A stretch of 64,000 bases of DNA from Ligustrum vulgare (Eukaryota > Streptophyta > Magnoliopsida > Lamiales > Oleaceae): assembly GCA_963555705.1 (NCBI GenBank), contig OY743177.1:53638096-53702095 (forward strand), in the 5' to 3' direction. Shown one piece after another: positions 33,911 to 44,504 of this stretch. The position numbers were made by a program, and so were the translations under genes. Position 1 is the first letter of the stretch; the number at the start of each line of letters is the position of its first letter. The notes beneath the pieces were generated by a model that was given only the letters and a program-made list of their open reading frames with translations, had not been told where the DNA came from and searched no databases.

Positions 33911-35183
33911 TGGTTAATAAAGTAAAAATGAATACAAGAAAGAAATGTAAACAAATTCCAGAACCTTTTTTTTCCTTTAAAAGCCTTACCTTCTCATACT
34001 TCATCAGCATTGTTGCCGTTAGACTTAAGAGACCTCAATGATATTGCAAATTTCTCTTCATGCAATGGTTAATAGCAGATTGTGATGAAGAACTAGAGAT
34101 TTTAATGGAGTCTAAAATACCCAGTATGATTTTTATAGGATAGAGGATCTGTAGATGATTCATAGTTACCAGACTGCTAAAATCAAGATTAACCCCTCCA
34201 AGTCACACAAAATAACTTTATTAAAAAGAATTAAGGCAATGTCTGAGAGCCAATTTTTGCCATCGAATTGGAAAAATTTTACCTACTTTTCACGTTTTTT
34301 GTTCGTTGAGAGACTAAATTTGCATTGGAAAGTGAGTTCCTACTTCACTCATGTGATGGTACGATTCCTCATTTTGGTGGAAAAGCAATTCTTTATACTT
34401 AGGTGATAAATGATTTCCAAAGAAAATCATAAGTGTCTCGTTTGATCATTTTTATTTTTGTTAATTAACTTTTTTTTTTTTTTATATATAGAAATTAACA
34501 TTATTATTATTATCAGGTACAAATCTTTATTCTTTATATATATAAAATAACAAAATAGTCGTTACATAAATTCGCACATAATTTTCCACCTATTTTACCT
34601 TCTATTTTAGGAAATTTTGTAATTTTATCAACTTATTTTAATAATTGAATTAAGAAAGTTCAATTAATACAACATCAATTTATATGTGACATGTAATAAA
34701 TGCTTTATGGATTTGTAAAAAATAAAATATCTATAAAAATGTTAAATTGTATATTATTTTTATTTTTGATAATTATTGTAATATTTTGAAGTCGAAAAAT
34801 TTGTAATATGGGTGATATATTCAAGATCTCAATGAGAAGTTTAATACAAGTTACCAAATGAGAGCGAACTCTAAACATGTCATTCGTAAAATCGTCTTTA
34901 AGTAAAAATTTTACTACTTTTTACTTTCTCCAATATCCAATCTTTTTAATTTATCTCATTTAAATCATTAAATGATACATATCATTTCTTACCTAAATAA
35001 ATTCAATTTCACATAAATGATTAATTAGAATCTTTTTTCTTATCAAATTAAAAGAAATAATTTATATCCGATCTTTCTACTTAAATTCAATTAAATCATT
35101 TAAATTTTTACTACTTTAGGTTTCGATAAACTCTTTGGTCATTTTGAAATTAATTTTATTAATTTACTCATTTTATTCATTTA
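33911..35183. other. Noncoding, AT-rich, with a viral-trailer-like scrap
   Basis: 34145-34195 (GATGATTCATAGTTACCAGA and following) matches 42665-42715, just downstream of movement-protein copy 2, so part of this stretch may be a third viral fragment. The 83-codon ORF across it (34155-34406) shows no known domain. 34430-35183 is simple AT-rich sequence. Confidence 0.4.
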
Positions 35184-35396
35184 TGTTATAAATAATGTAT
35201 ATATATGTGAATGACATTACCATTATATCCCTGTAAATTTTACACTATTACGATTGTACCATTGTCTACCCCTATAAATAGGAGCCTATACCAAGTCATT
35301 TAATACACCAATTCAATAAGAGAAGAGAATTCTCTCATATTCAAATCTCTCTTTCTCTCTCTATTCATATAATATTATTATGGTAGTTTTACAACA
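35184..35396 (+). repeat. 5' LTR
   Basis: TGTTATAAATAATG to TTTTACAACA, 213 bp, TATA box CTATAAATAGG near 35272. Same family as the LTR parts at 11715 and 33791. Confidence 0.88.
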
Positions 35397-35411
35397 CGTT
35401 ATCAGCACGAG
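35397..35411 (+). other. Putative primer-binding site
   Basis: CGTTATCAGCACGAG starts directly after the LTR. It is not the usual TGGTATCAGAGC; the matching tRNA was not determined. Confidence 0.55.
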
Positions 35412-36399
35412 TCTCTAGCCAATTGAGTAATACGACGGGAGTATGCTCTACAGTTGCATCTAAATGATGAACCTCTGTATCAGAAACCTGATTATTATCA
35501 ATCAATGTTTTCCTTTCCCAAATCAAACACTTTTAGCTTTAGAAAACAACTCACATATTGTAGATCTGAAAACATCAAGAAAGATGGAAACTTTGCATGA
35601 TTCAAAAGGTTCCATACGAAGAAAGAAATGTGATCGCGATGTTGTGCAAAAAGAAAAGTTGGAAAAATTGGAAAATTCGAAACTTTCAAATTCAATCTAC
35701 GAAAAACGGTATATCCAATCGATGATCGGAGACCAGATCTGGAATCATGGCGGCGAGACGAACCTCCGTTACTAGCGTGTGTCAACGGCGGCGACAGATG
35801 GCGGTGGCGCGTGAGGCGCGTGACGCCCACGCACAGACGTCGATTGGGCGCGTGAGGGAGCGTGGACCATTTTTCGACGACAATGTCAAAATGCAATTTG
35901 TTCATATCGACTTTTTTTATTTTTCTATGGTCTTACTTTTCTGTTTGGTGCAGTTTTGTAGATTTTTCGCTGGTCAAATGTGACGACTTCGTAAAAACTA
36001 TTTTTGAAGCAATTTCGGCGAGATTTTGAACTTTGGACCAAAAGTAAGTTTGTTCTAAATTAAATCTCAAACCTATTGACGATTTCAATTTACTCATATG
36101 ATAAATATAATATTAAAATATAGACGATTATGCCCTTGATAATACGTTAAAGTATATCAATTGTGATTTGACGAATTTGATTAATCATGATTATTGATCT
36201 AATGATAAGTGCTAATAGAATATATATAGATTCTAAATCATTTAACACTACTATGTGATCAATATGATAAATTAAAATATTTAAAACAAGGTACAAGTAA
36301 TATAATAGTTGCCTCATAACGGACTGGACTATTATGAATACATTGATTGAATTTGGAGATATGACTTGCGCATTTATGAAATGTAATTATTTCATTATG

Positions 36400-36530
36400 T
36401 TGTTACCACCTATATGGTTGGTTTTATCAGTTTTAAATATGCATATCACGTTACCATCTATTTGGTTGGGTCTACAAGTTTCAAGCATATCACATTACTA
36501 CCTATATGGTTGGTTCTACTGATTTTAAAT
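36400..36530. repeat. Degenerate tandem repeat, about 47 bp
   Basis: Three loose copies built on TTACCACCTATATGGTTGGT (36402, 36449, 36495) with AAATATGCATATCACG-like spacers. Confidence 0.6.
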
Positions 36531-36984
36531 ATTTCTACTCATATAAATTTGATATATTGTTATTTGATATTTCAACAAATAGTACCAGAAGTTACCATTA
36601 GCAAAAGATTGTTGGGTTTTAATGAAAATATTTTATCAAATGGTACCAGAAGTTACCAATATCTGTATTGAAAGGGTAGATGAAAATAAATTATTCAACA
36701 AGAAAAATGTTGATGTATGATAAGATAATATCACATGATAGCACTGATATGACTAATGTGAAAATAATCTCATCAGTATTATGAGATAAATATTATATGA
36801 TTGTGATAAGCAATTTTGATCAAAGTTCTTGCATAAGTACTTATGTACTCCAGAAGAAGTACATATTTACTCCAGAAGAAGTAAAGATTATCATCTAAAC
36901 ATACTGAAATGATATTATTATTGCTCCTGAAAAAGTATAAACGAGTCATACATGCAAAACACAAAAGGGGAAAACATTTATGGT

Positions 36985-37200
36985 CCTCAAAAGTAGAGGT
37001 GTGTATCAAGAGTAATAATACCCCGTACTCTATCACCCCTAATCTTTTTTTTTGTGTGTCTCAAGAGTAAGAATACTTCGTACTCCACCACTCCTAATCG
37101 TTTTGAGGTTCACAAGAGTAAGTTCAAATACTCTTCAACATTAGAAGTGTGTCTCAAGAGTAAGAATACCCCATACTATACCACCTACAATATTTTGAGA
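36985..37200. repeat. CAAGAGTAAGAATAC repeats
   Basis: Four or five degenerate copies of GTGTCTCAAGAGTAAGAATA followed by a CCGTACTCCACCACTCCTAA-like segment, about 60-75 bp apart; one further copy is near 38310. Confidence 0.65.
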
Positions 37201-37201
37201 T

Positions 37202-37854
37202 TCACAAGGATAAATTTACATTAACCCGACTCCATTTTCGCTTAGTACCCCTTCCTTGTGACCAATCTATCTTAACTCCTGCTGGATCTTGTATTGGAAT
37301 ATATGATTGTAACTTTTCCAGCAGTTCATCGATAGTGGGAGCAGAAATAAGGATCCTAATAGAAAATGGAGAGATGAATCCCTGTTCCACAGCATAATCA
37401 AGAAATGTTAGTAAACCATCAAAGAAGTTGTTAACATTTAAAAGTCTGATAGGCTTAGTATGGAGACCAAGCTGAGTCTATGAGGTAATATTAAAGATTT
37501 CCTCTAAAGTACCAAAACCTCCAGCATGGCAATGAAGGCATCAGAACCATATAACATGCAAGTTATGCGTTCATGGATAGATAACGTCTGTACTTCATGC
37601 CCTCGTGTTTTGCCTGCGACATCAACTAAAGGAACGGGTATAACACCTATCACTCTTGCTTTTTCTGCTTGAGCGGATTGTGAAACACAACACATCAATC
37701 CACTGCTGCCCCTTCCATATACTAGATTGATACCTCTCTCTCCCAACTTCTTCCCTAGAAGCACTGATGCTTCTAGATACTCAAAGCCTCTCCCGATTTT
37801 TGATCCACAAAATACACAGATAGTTTTGATCTGTCGAAATTTTGATCCCTCCAT
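37202..37854 (-). pseudogene. LOG-like cytokinin-activating phosphoribohydrolase, intronless pseudogene
   Basis: The minus-strand reading covers a whole LOG-type protein (family about 210-220 residues). LOG enzymes release active cytokinin bases from riboside monophosphates in the cytosol. Visible: KTICVFCGSKIGRG, NLVYGRGSSGLM (normally YGGGS), HERITCMLYGSDAFIA, then after a small deletion near 37525 the residues of the PGGxGTLEE motif in another frame, a TAG at 37478-37480 where Trp is usual, KPIRLLNVNNF, EQGFISP and ILISAPT. No introns are seen although many plant LOG genes have several, so a retrocopy is likely. The damaged catalytic motif, Gly-to-Arg change, deletion and stop make it dead. 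It lies antisense inside the copia element. Confidence 0.85.
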
Positions 37855-38376
37855 CTTTTAAGAATAAAAGGAAGGAAAACTTACAAGAAATTGTTATTTT
37901 GGTATGCTTTAAACTGTGAAATTATCTGACGCTTTAAACTTGAAAATATTCACTATTTACTGCTCTTCTTTTGAAAAAAGTTACTATTTACTTTTGACTA
38001 AATGACACCATTTTTGATTTTGCCTCTGATAGCATATATTTTGCTCCATAATGGATAATATTTCGGTGATCTCTCAGATACTATATGTTAATACACGAAA
38101 AATGAAAATACAAAATATTTTGTTAAAACATATACACTATACTTATTTACCTAGTATCAATGTTGAGTAGCCAAAACATCATTGTTTATAACAGCCTGGC
38201 AAACAAGATCTTTTTCTATTATATTTTTGAGACTGTAACGGTCTTTATCGCTGATGAATTTAGCCCATAAAGATAATAGCTCACGCTGTACATACCCACA
38301 AGGGTGCGTCTCAAGAGTCAATCGGATATCATCAAATATTACTCAGTCCACCCTTAATGAAATCTATTTTATAATC

Positions 38377-38697
38377 TCAATTTCTGGATGAATATCCTAT
38401 TGATTTACAATGGGTATCACATGTCCATCGAGCACATTTGTAACAACCATTTAATCTTTTTGCTCTTCGCTTCTTTGCAAAAGTACTCTTACCTAAGCCA
38501 GGCATGTGCTTAGAAAATGAATCTGGTAATTCACCAGCTAATCGAACTTTTGTTTCGATCAACCAACGAACATCTTCTGAGATACCTTGATTCATCAGCA
38601 GCCTCAATCTTTCGAGTCGAAATAGGTAAATCTTTTTCAAAACATTTATGGAAAGATTTGAGTAGTATTTACGAATGTTTGATAATATAACATCCAT
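38377..38697 (-). CDS. Virus-like cysteine-rich nucleic-acid-binding protein ORF
   Basis: The intact 106-codon minus ORF has a hydrophobic/basic N-terminal 70 residues and then GKSTFAKKRRAKRL, CYKCAR, CDTHC and GYSSRN. This order (Gly-Arg/Lys-Ser-x-x-Ala, a run of basic residues, Cys-x2-Cys-x-Arg, paired Cys, GxSYN-like end) is that of the small zinc-finger nucleic-acid-binding protein encoded at the 3' end of carlavirus and related Betaflexiviridae genomes, which affects host transcription and RNA silencing. Cys spacing is shorter than in carlaviruses. ORF length fits (about 100-130). It is about 520 bp from the LOG pseudogene, on the same strand, in a copia element. A plant zinc-binding protein of convergent sequence is the alternative. 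Confidence 0.55.
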   Translation of the reverse strand: MDVILSNIRKYYSNLSINVLKKIYLFRLERLRLLMNQGISEDVRWLIETKVRLAGELPDSFSKHMPGLGKSTFAKKRRAKRLNGCYKCARWTCDTHCKSIGYSSRN

Positions 38698-38984
38698 TTT
38701 GATGGATCTAATCTTCTCCCAAAGTGATCTATTTAAATGCGTTATTTAACGCGTAAAAGAGCGTTAGCTCCGCATATCATTGATTCCACCAAGAAAAAGG
38801 GAAATGATTTGTAATCAAAAGAAGGGGACAATGATCATTTTATTGAGATTTCGGTCTAATAATCTTTTTTAGATATAATAAATCAAGGTATACTGATTTA
38901 TAAACTCGAACAAGTAAATATTGTATTGAACTAGAAGTTCACACGTAAAAGTGAAACATGTATAAAGTATGAACCAGAATCATG

Positions 38985-39311
38985 CTGTACTCTTTTTCCT
39001 TCGTTCACGTTTTGTCCTACTAGGTTTTCCTGACAAGGTTTTAACGAGGCAGCGGATGTACTCTTTTTCCTTGGTTCAGATTTTGTCCCACTGAGTTTTA
39101 CTGACAAGGTTTTAACGATGCAGTACTTCAGAATTTCAAGATTCAGTACATGATTTGTTCTACTCGAACATTAGACTCAATAATTCACAATGGCCAACAT
39201 CAGGGGGAGCTTCTGTACTCTTTTTCCTTCACTCAAGTTTTATCCCACTGGATTTTCTTAGCAAGGTTTTAACGAGGCAGGCAATTGCGTAATATGTCAT
39301 TTAAGGGGGAT
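38985..39311 (+). repeat. Conserved 3' internal repeats and polypurine tract
   Basis: Two to three copies of a roughly 65-bp unit (TACTCTTTTTCCTTC, TTTTGTCCYACTRRGTTTT, CTGACAAGGTTTTAACGA) precede AAGGGGGA and the LTR. The same arrangement occurs at 11370-11714 and is common just before the 3' LTR of plant copia elements. Confidence 0.8.
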
Positions 39312-39493
39312 TGTTATAAATAATGTGTGTATATATATATGTGTGTGTGTGTGTGTGAATAATATTACCATTATATTACTGTAAACTTTACATTATTACG
39401 ATTGTACCATTGTCCACCCCTATAAATAGGGGCCTATACCAAGTCATTTAATACACCAATTCAATAAGAAAAGAGAATTCTCTTATCTTCAAA

Positions 39494-39548
<55 letters not shown>

Positions 39549-39573
39549 ATATTATTATGGTAGTTTTACAACA
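39312..39573 (+). repeat. 3' LTR with expanded microsatellites
   Basis: Matches the 5' LTR but is 49 bp longer because of a TG repeat (39327-39357) and a CT repeat (about 39490-39542). Ends TTTTACAACA followed by TSD ATTTA. Confidence 0.88.
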
Positions 39574-39578
39574 ATTTA

Positions 39579-39936
39579 TATATTTTTAATTTTATAAATT
39601 TAAAATAACCTTAATTTGTAAAATATATATTGTAAATTTTAACAATTAATTCATTGAATTCTATCAAAAATTAAAAAAATATAAAGTGTTAGTTTTAACA
39701 ATTAATTCATTGACAATTTTTTTTTTTTTTTTTTTTGGGTGTAACATACCTTTGATTACTCAATGAAAAATAAAATGTCACATTGTATTGTAAATCATTG
39801 AATAAAGGTACGTTTGATAAATACTATATATTAAAATAGTTTTAAATATATGGTTGAAAGTGAAGGAAAACTGCATAAAAAATGAAATAATTGTCAAATC
39901 AATCAATTGAGTGATTTAAAATGAAAGTTAAAAAGT

Positions 39937-39972
<36 letters not shown>

Positions 39973-41170
39973 GTATGGTTGAAAAGTGGTATGTGCAATT
40001 GAGAAAAACAAGTTTTTAAATAACGTGTGGTTAAGAATAAACATTGAAAAGAATATTTTTAAATAATCAATTCTATACGAATAAGTAATAATGTCTTATG
40101 TCTTGTGTGTTAAACCCCCATTTATAAATTGAGATGTATAAATGATTTTTTTGTATATAAAGTTAATTGTATTTGTAATATATATTCAATAAAATTTAAT
40201 TAAAATTATATTTCATATTGCTTATTTGTTATATTCATTTAAATATAGCACTGTATATAAGTCTTTCAAGGGTAAGTTTAACAAACTGCAACATTTAATC
40301 TAAGTTTGAGTATTTTTTTAAGTGTTTGGTAAATTTTTATCGTAATTTATTTGTTTAATATATTTAAATATCAATTATTGCATTACGATAGTTAGTATCA
40401 ATTCTTATAGTATTATTCGGGGAGTCGATAAATTAATTATGTGGATGTTTATTAACCTCTTTATTTCATTTTCCAATTTGAAAATTGTAAAAATTTCAAC
40501 TTTCAGAAATCAATTAACCATAAGCCCGACTTCAATCATCAAATCAATTTGTAAAGTATAAAGAACAATTAGCTACTAAAAGAAATAGTGAGTCACAATT
40601 TTATGTTTTACATTTTTGGGTATTTTTCATTGTATATGAATGCATAATTTTATGCATTCAAGTTACTTGTTTCTTTAATTTCATTTTGTACTAAGAAAAT
40701 TTATACTATTCATACAAGGATATTAGATCAAGTAAGAAATCTTATAGGGAGAAATGAAATTATAAATTATCCATAAGTGTATGCAAGTTATTTTTTTGTT
40801 ATTCATTGTATTATTTTTGTTGGAATTGTATTTTTATAACTTATTCAATAAATAATTTTCAATTATATATTTCGTGCATCGTATGAGTGTGATTACTAGT
40901 GTTTTATAAAAGTAACAAAAAAATTATTAAAATAACAAATTTTTTTTTTATGGAAAATAATGTCAATCAAACAACAAAACTTGAAAATTCTCTACTTTTT
41001 TCACCTTCAAAATTAAATCAATCAAACACTAACTTTCAATTTCCAAGAAAATAAATTCATAGGAATTCAATTATCTATAATTCATTTTCTTTACATCTAA
41101 ATTTCATCATCGATATCAAACAAACTAAAATTATTGTCCTTCAAAATCAAATAAAGATCACAAAACGGCC
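39579..41170. other. AT-rich noncoding stretch
   Basis: T-homopolymers at 39718-39736 and 39940-39969; no gene, RNA or element end recognised. Confidence 0.5.
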
Positions 41171-41503
41171 GACAATAATTGTTGTCCTTTCTTCAAAGAT
41201 AAAGCAAAGGTTCAATTATCATTTCACAAAATTGGAGGAAATTTCGAGTCCGGAAGACTCAACAAGATCTATATAAAGAGAAGTTTACTTTCATGCACTC
41301 TAGAGTGTTTTTCAAAACAATATTTCTCTGTAATCAATTCCCCAGTTAGAAATTCTGCAATCAATTTACAGTTTGTCTTGGATAATTCGAATTTTAATCA
41401 GCACAATTTTCAATTTTTTAAAATTAATGCTTCTTACTGTTCGAGCCTACGGCTGCTTGATCGATCCGTTTCTTTTGATATCAGGTAAGTTTTATCTAGT
41501 TCA
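41171..41503 (+). promoter_or_regulatory. Conserved virus-like leader before movement protein copy 2
   Basis: Colinear with 8304-8644 apart from small indels, including the GACAATAATTGTTGTC palindrome, TATA box CTATATAAAG (41269-41278) and the CAG|GTAAGT donor shortly before the ATG. Confidence 0.6.
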
Positions 41504-42578
41504 ATGTCGTTACCCAAGTCTTGGCTAGGAAAATCTAGTAGCTGTAGCTCTAGGTCTAAAGCTACTAGTTTAGCAAGTAATTCACAAGAGAAGGAAATAA
41601 ATGATGACCTTCATATAGCTCGAATAGAAAAAATGTTACAAAATTGGACCATTCCTAAGGTAAATGAAAAGTCTATCTATAAAATAGGATGGTTTAATTC
41701 CAATAATCAAGATTATGCTATCAAGACATGTGAACAAACTTTACAGGTCAAAAATAGTTTCACTCAAATAAGTTTACTTCCAAATGATGCTATTCAAGAT
41801 CATAGGAAGAAATATAAGTATCTTCATCTTGGTCTTGTTCAAGTAGCCGTCAAACCCGTGTTCAAAGTAGGGCAAGACATTCCAGTTCTCTTACTTTTAA
41901 GAGATATGAGATTTCTTAGTTTCGAAAAGTCGTTCTAATTTAGAAGGTGGTCCAGTTTTCTTTAATTATTATCCAGATTTCTCAATTTCTTTATCTGATG
42001 GTTGTTCTACTTCAAGTGTTCCTACTCTTCAAATGCAAATCGAAAATCTCAATTTTGACGATCGTTTAAAATCCGTTGTTGTGATGTACCGTGTATGTTA
42101 CAAAGTCACGAACAACGCTTTCAATACTAAAGCGTTAAGATCTTCTCCAATAGATGAAACTCATTTCATGGAAGTTAACACTCTACATTCAAATGCCGTT
42201 ATTCGAAAAAGATTTCCTTGGAATAAGATGTCCAGATCCTTAAAAGAGAAATTCAACATTCCAGAACAAGAAAAGGCAAGAGAAGTTCCTAATCAAATTC
42301 TAAACCTTCCAAATGGATTTGATTACCCTTCCTCTTCAAGATTCAGTCAACCCGCAAACTCAACTTCCTCTGATAGACTCAAAGGAGTTGATTTTAATCC
42401 CAACATTACAAATGAAGGATGTCAACAAGAATTTAATAATATGAAAGTTCAGATTTCAAATGTAGTGCGTCAAATGAAGGATATTCAAATGGAAGTTGAT
42501 TTTCTAAAAACAAAATGTTTGAAGAATGAAATTCCTGGTACAAGCAAATCAAACGACAAATCCGACGAAGAATTCTAA
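41504..42578 (+). pseudogene. Endogenous viral 30K movement protein, copy 2, frameshifted
   Basis: The N-terminal open part (41504-41938) and C-terminal part (42033-42578) are clearly homologous to copy 1, sharing SKSWLGxSSS-like start, LHLGLVQVAVKP, IPVLLLLRD, MQIENLNFDD, VVVMYRVCYKV and the coiled-coil tail. A frame break near 41925-42030 separates them. The C terminus differs from copy 1 after KTKCL and ends at TAA 42576-42578; another frame stays open to a TAG near 42661. The pair shows one viral source integrated or duplicated twice. No capsid or RT follows. Caulimoviridae origin is the best guess. Confidence 0.8.
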
Positions 42579-42734
42579 CTGAAAAATGCATCAAATCCAA
42601 GTTCATCCGATCCGAGACCGAAGACTATGTCCAAGACAATGAAGATGATTGTTACGGGTAGACGATCTAGTAAATGATTCATAGTTACCAGATTGCCAAA
42701 ATCAAGATCAAGATTCCTCTCTGCAAGTGAAGAC

Positions 42735-42905
42735 AAAGCAAAGGTTCAATTATTGTCATTTCAACAGCCAAAAGCAGACTCCACTCGAGAAAAGAAAAGA
42801 CGAAAGATACTTCAACCAAATCGGAGAAAACTTCAAATCCAGAATACTCAAGACCGAGGAGCTTATTTTCATGCAGAGTAGTGTGTTTTTTTCTTTTAAA
42901 TATTT
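42735..42905 (+). repeat. Diverged repeat of the viral leader downstream of copy 2
   Basis: AAAGCAAAGGTTCAATTAT and later TTTTCATGCAGAGTAGTGTG echo the leader at 41200-41310 and 8335-8445 in the same order, but the TATA box is absent. The movement-protein unit is therefore bracketed by related noncoding blocks, as from a circular or terminally redundant template. Confidence 0.5.
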
Positions 42906-43009
42906 CATCCAGAAGGCTACAGATCCCATAGCGTATTGATAGCATGGTCTCCTAGAACTCTATTTATAGCTGTAAATTGAGTTGCTTTCCTTGTATGAGT
43001 CAGTTCCAT

Positions 43010-43560
43010 TGTGGAGTTTATTTTCTTATTGTGATTATGTCTTGGCTTGCCTTGTAATTTATATTATATATATAAAGGAGTCTTGCAAACATTATTTTTA
43101 TATGCGATATATAAAATATTCTCCACGGTTCCATATGGTATCAGAGCAATAATTCTCTCACGAGATTTTTCGATCCTTGGCCTCCCTTGTTTAAGCTGTC
43201 TTCCGTGACTTTCCTCTCCAAGCCGTCTGCTGCTTTGTTTTTGCTCCATCCTCTTACTAGTCATGTAACACCGGTGAAAAAACCCCTCCCCGCGGAGGTG
43301 ACGTCGTTGATTCACCGCCACCCGCTCCTACAGCAATTATTCAGATCAGCACCATCACTCAAATTACCTTGAAGTTGACTTCTTTCAACTATCACTCTTC
43401 GAAGGCACAATTTTCGACCCTTCTTCATGGGCTAGATCTCTTCGGTTATGTCAATGAAACACTTGTGTATCCAAATGCAACAATTACGTCACCAAATCCT
43501 GCATATTCCATTTGGAAGAGGCAAGACCAACTTATCATTGCTAACATGAGAGACAAATAA
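43010..43560 (+). mobile_element. copia 5' fragment: short LTR, PBS and gag start
   Basis: A short LTR-like segment (TGTGGAG at 43010 to CTCCACG at 43127) precedes a PBS TGGTATCAGAGC (43136-43147). After a frame break, 43360-43560 encodes a copia gag N-terminus (LTSFNYHSSKAQFSTLLHGLDL, NPAYSIWKRQDQLIIANM) and stops at TAA. The rest of the element is missing. GTTCCAT occurs directly on both sides of 43010-43127, which makes the LTR left edge uncertain. Confidence 0.65.
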
Positions 43561-43814
43561 CTCATCTTGCATCCTTTTAACAATTTTTTTTTTTTCTGGA
43601 TAGAAATTGTCATTAAAGATAAGATGTGCAAATTAATAGACATTTGAGATAAGAACATGAAAAAAAATTTGGCGACATATAAACAAAAAAGTGAGCAAAA
43701 ATTTATGACTTTATCTAGCAATTAAAATGTTTTCAATAAAATAATGTTTTTGAATATAATTAGCCCCTTATTATATTATATATTATATTATAGATTTCTT
43801 CTCTTCTAAATAAT

Positions 43815-43829
43815 CCCCCCCCCCCCCCC
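43815..43829. repeat. Poly-C tract
   Basis: Fifteen consecutive C bases followed by CACCCACC repeats; similar C-runs lie at 48531-48550 and 56802-56813. Confidence 0.9.
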
Positions 43830-43963
43830 ACAAACACACCCACCCACCCACCTGTAGTTTTTTGTATAGACTATCGATCATGTAGAGCTAGCTCATTTAA
43901 GTGTTTGAGTTATTGAGTTTAATTTAATAATACAGTATAAAACAAATGTATATAGAACCCTTA

Positions 43964-44501
43964 GAGCATCTCCAATGAGAAGATGTCTAATTATAAAAAG
44001 TCCCACACATCATTAGTTAGGCAATGTCTAATTTTTTTCATCTCCAATACTCTCATGTTATGCTGACATGGCGGAAAAAAAAAATTAGACATTGTCAACA
44101 CCCGTGTCTAATATTAGAAGGCATGTTAGACATGTTGACTTGGCAATCCAATACACCACACGCATCCATTTTCCTCACTTTTTGCAAAATTGATATTGTC
44201 TCCCCAAATAATTAACTGCCACAAACAAAGCAACTCTAGTGAAGGCCCACTTATAATTCAAGCAACACTACACACGTAGGTCCATATGGCAATTTCATTT
44301 GTATATTTACGTATTAAATAATTTTATTTTAAACATGTAAATGCCACATAAGCATCATTATTGAGATGTAGACATAATGCATTGGAGGTCATTTTTTTTC
44401 TTTCTCAATGTCTATTTATTAGACATTCATAAGAAGTCCAATTAATATTTGTCAAATAGCACCTACTTTTTAGCCTTGACAATGTTTGATTGGAGATGCT
44501 C
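43964..44501. mobile_element. PIF/Harbinger-type MITE with TTA target duplication
   Basis: Termini GAGCATCTCCAAT and ATTGGAGATGCTC are perfect inverted repeats, continued less well inward. TTA lies on both sides (43961-43963, 44502-44504), the target duplication of PIF/Harbinger elements. 538 bp, no transposase. Confidence 0.8.
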
Positions 44502-44504
44502 TTA

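Larger units (their letters stand above)
35184..39573 (+). mobile_element. Cargo-carrying copia-type LTR retrotransposon without recognisable pol
   Basis: Two LTRs (35184-35396, 39312-39573), a PBS-like CGTTATCAGCACGAG after the first, a polypurine tract AAGGGGGA before the second, and TSD ATTTA at 35179-35183 and 39574-39578 define a complete insertion. I find no gag, protease, integrase or RT. The 5' part has a short plus ORF (35464-35775) and a GC-rich patch (35745-35880). The interior instead contains short tandem repeats and two minus-strand genes: a LOG-like pseudogene and a viral nucleic-acid-binding-protein-like ORF. It must be mobilised by another element. Confidence 0.85.

Noticed and set aside
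35747..35983. GC-rich patch with overlapping ORFs on both strands
   Set aside because: CGGCGGCG-rich leader sequence of the copia element; no conserved domain visible in either frame.
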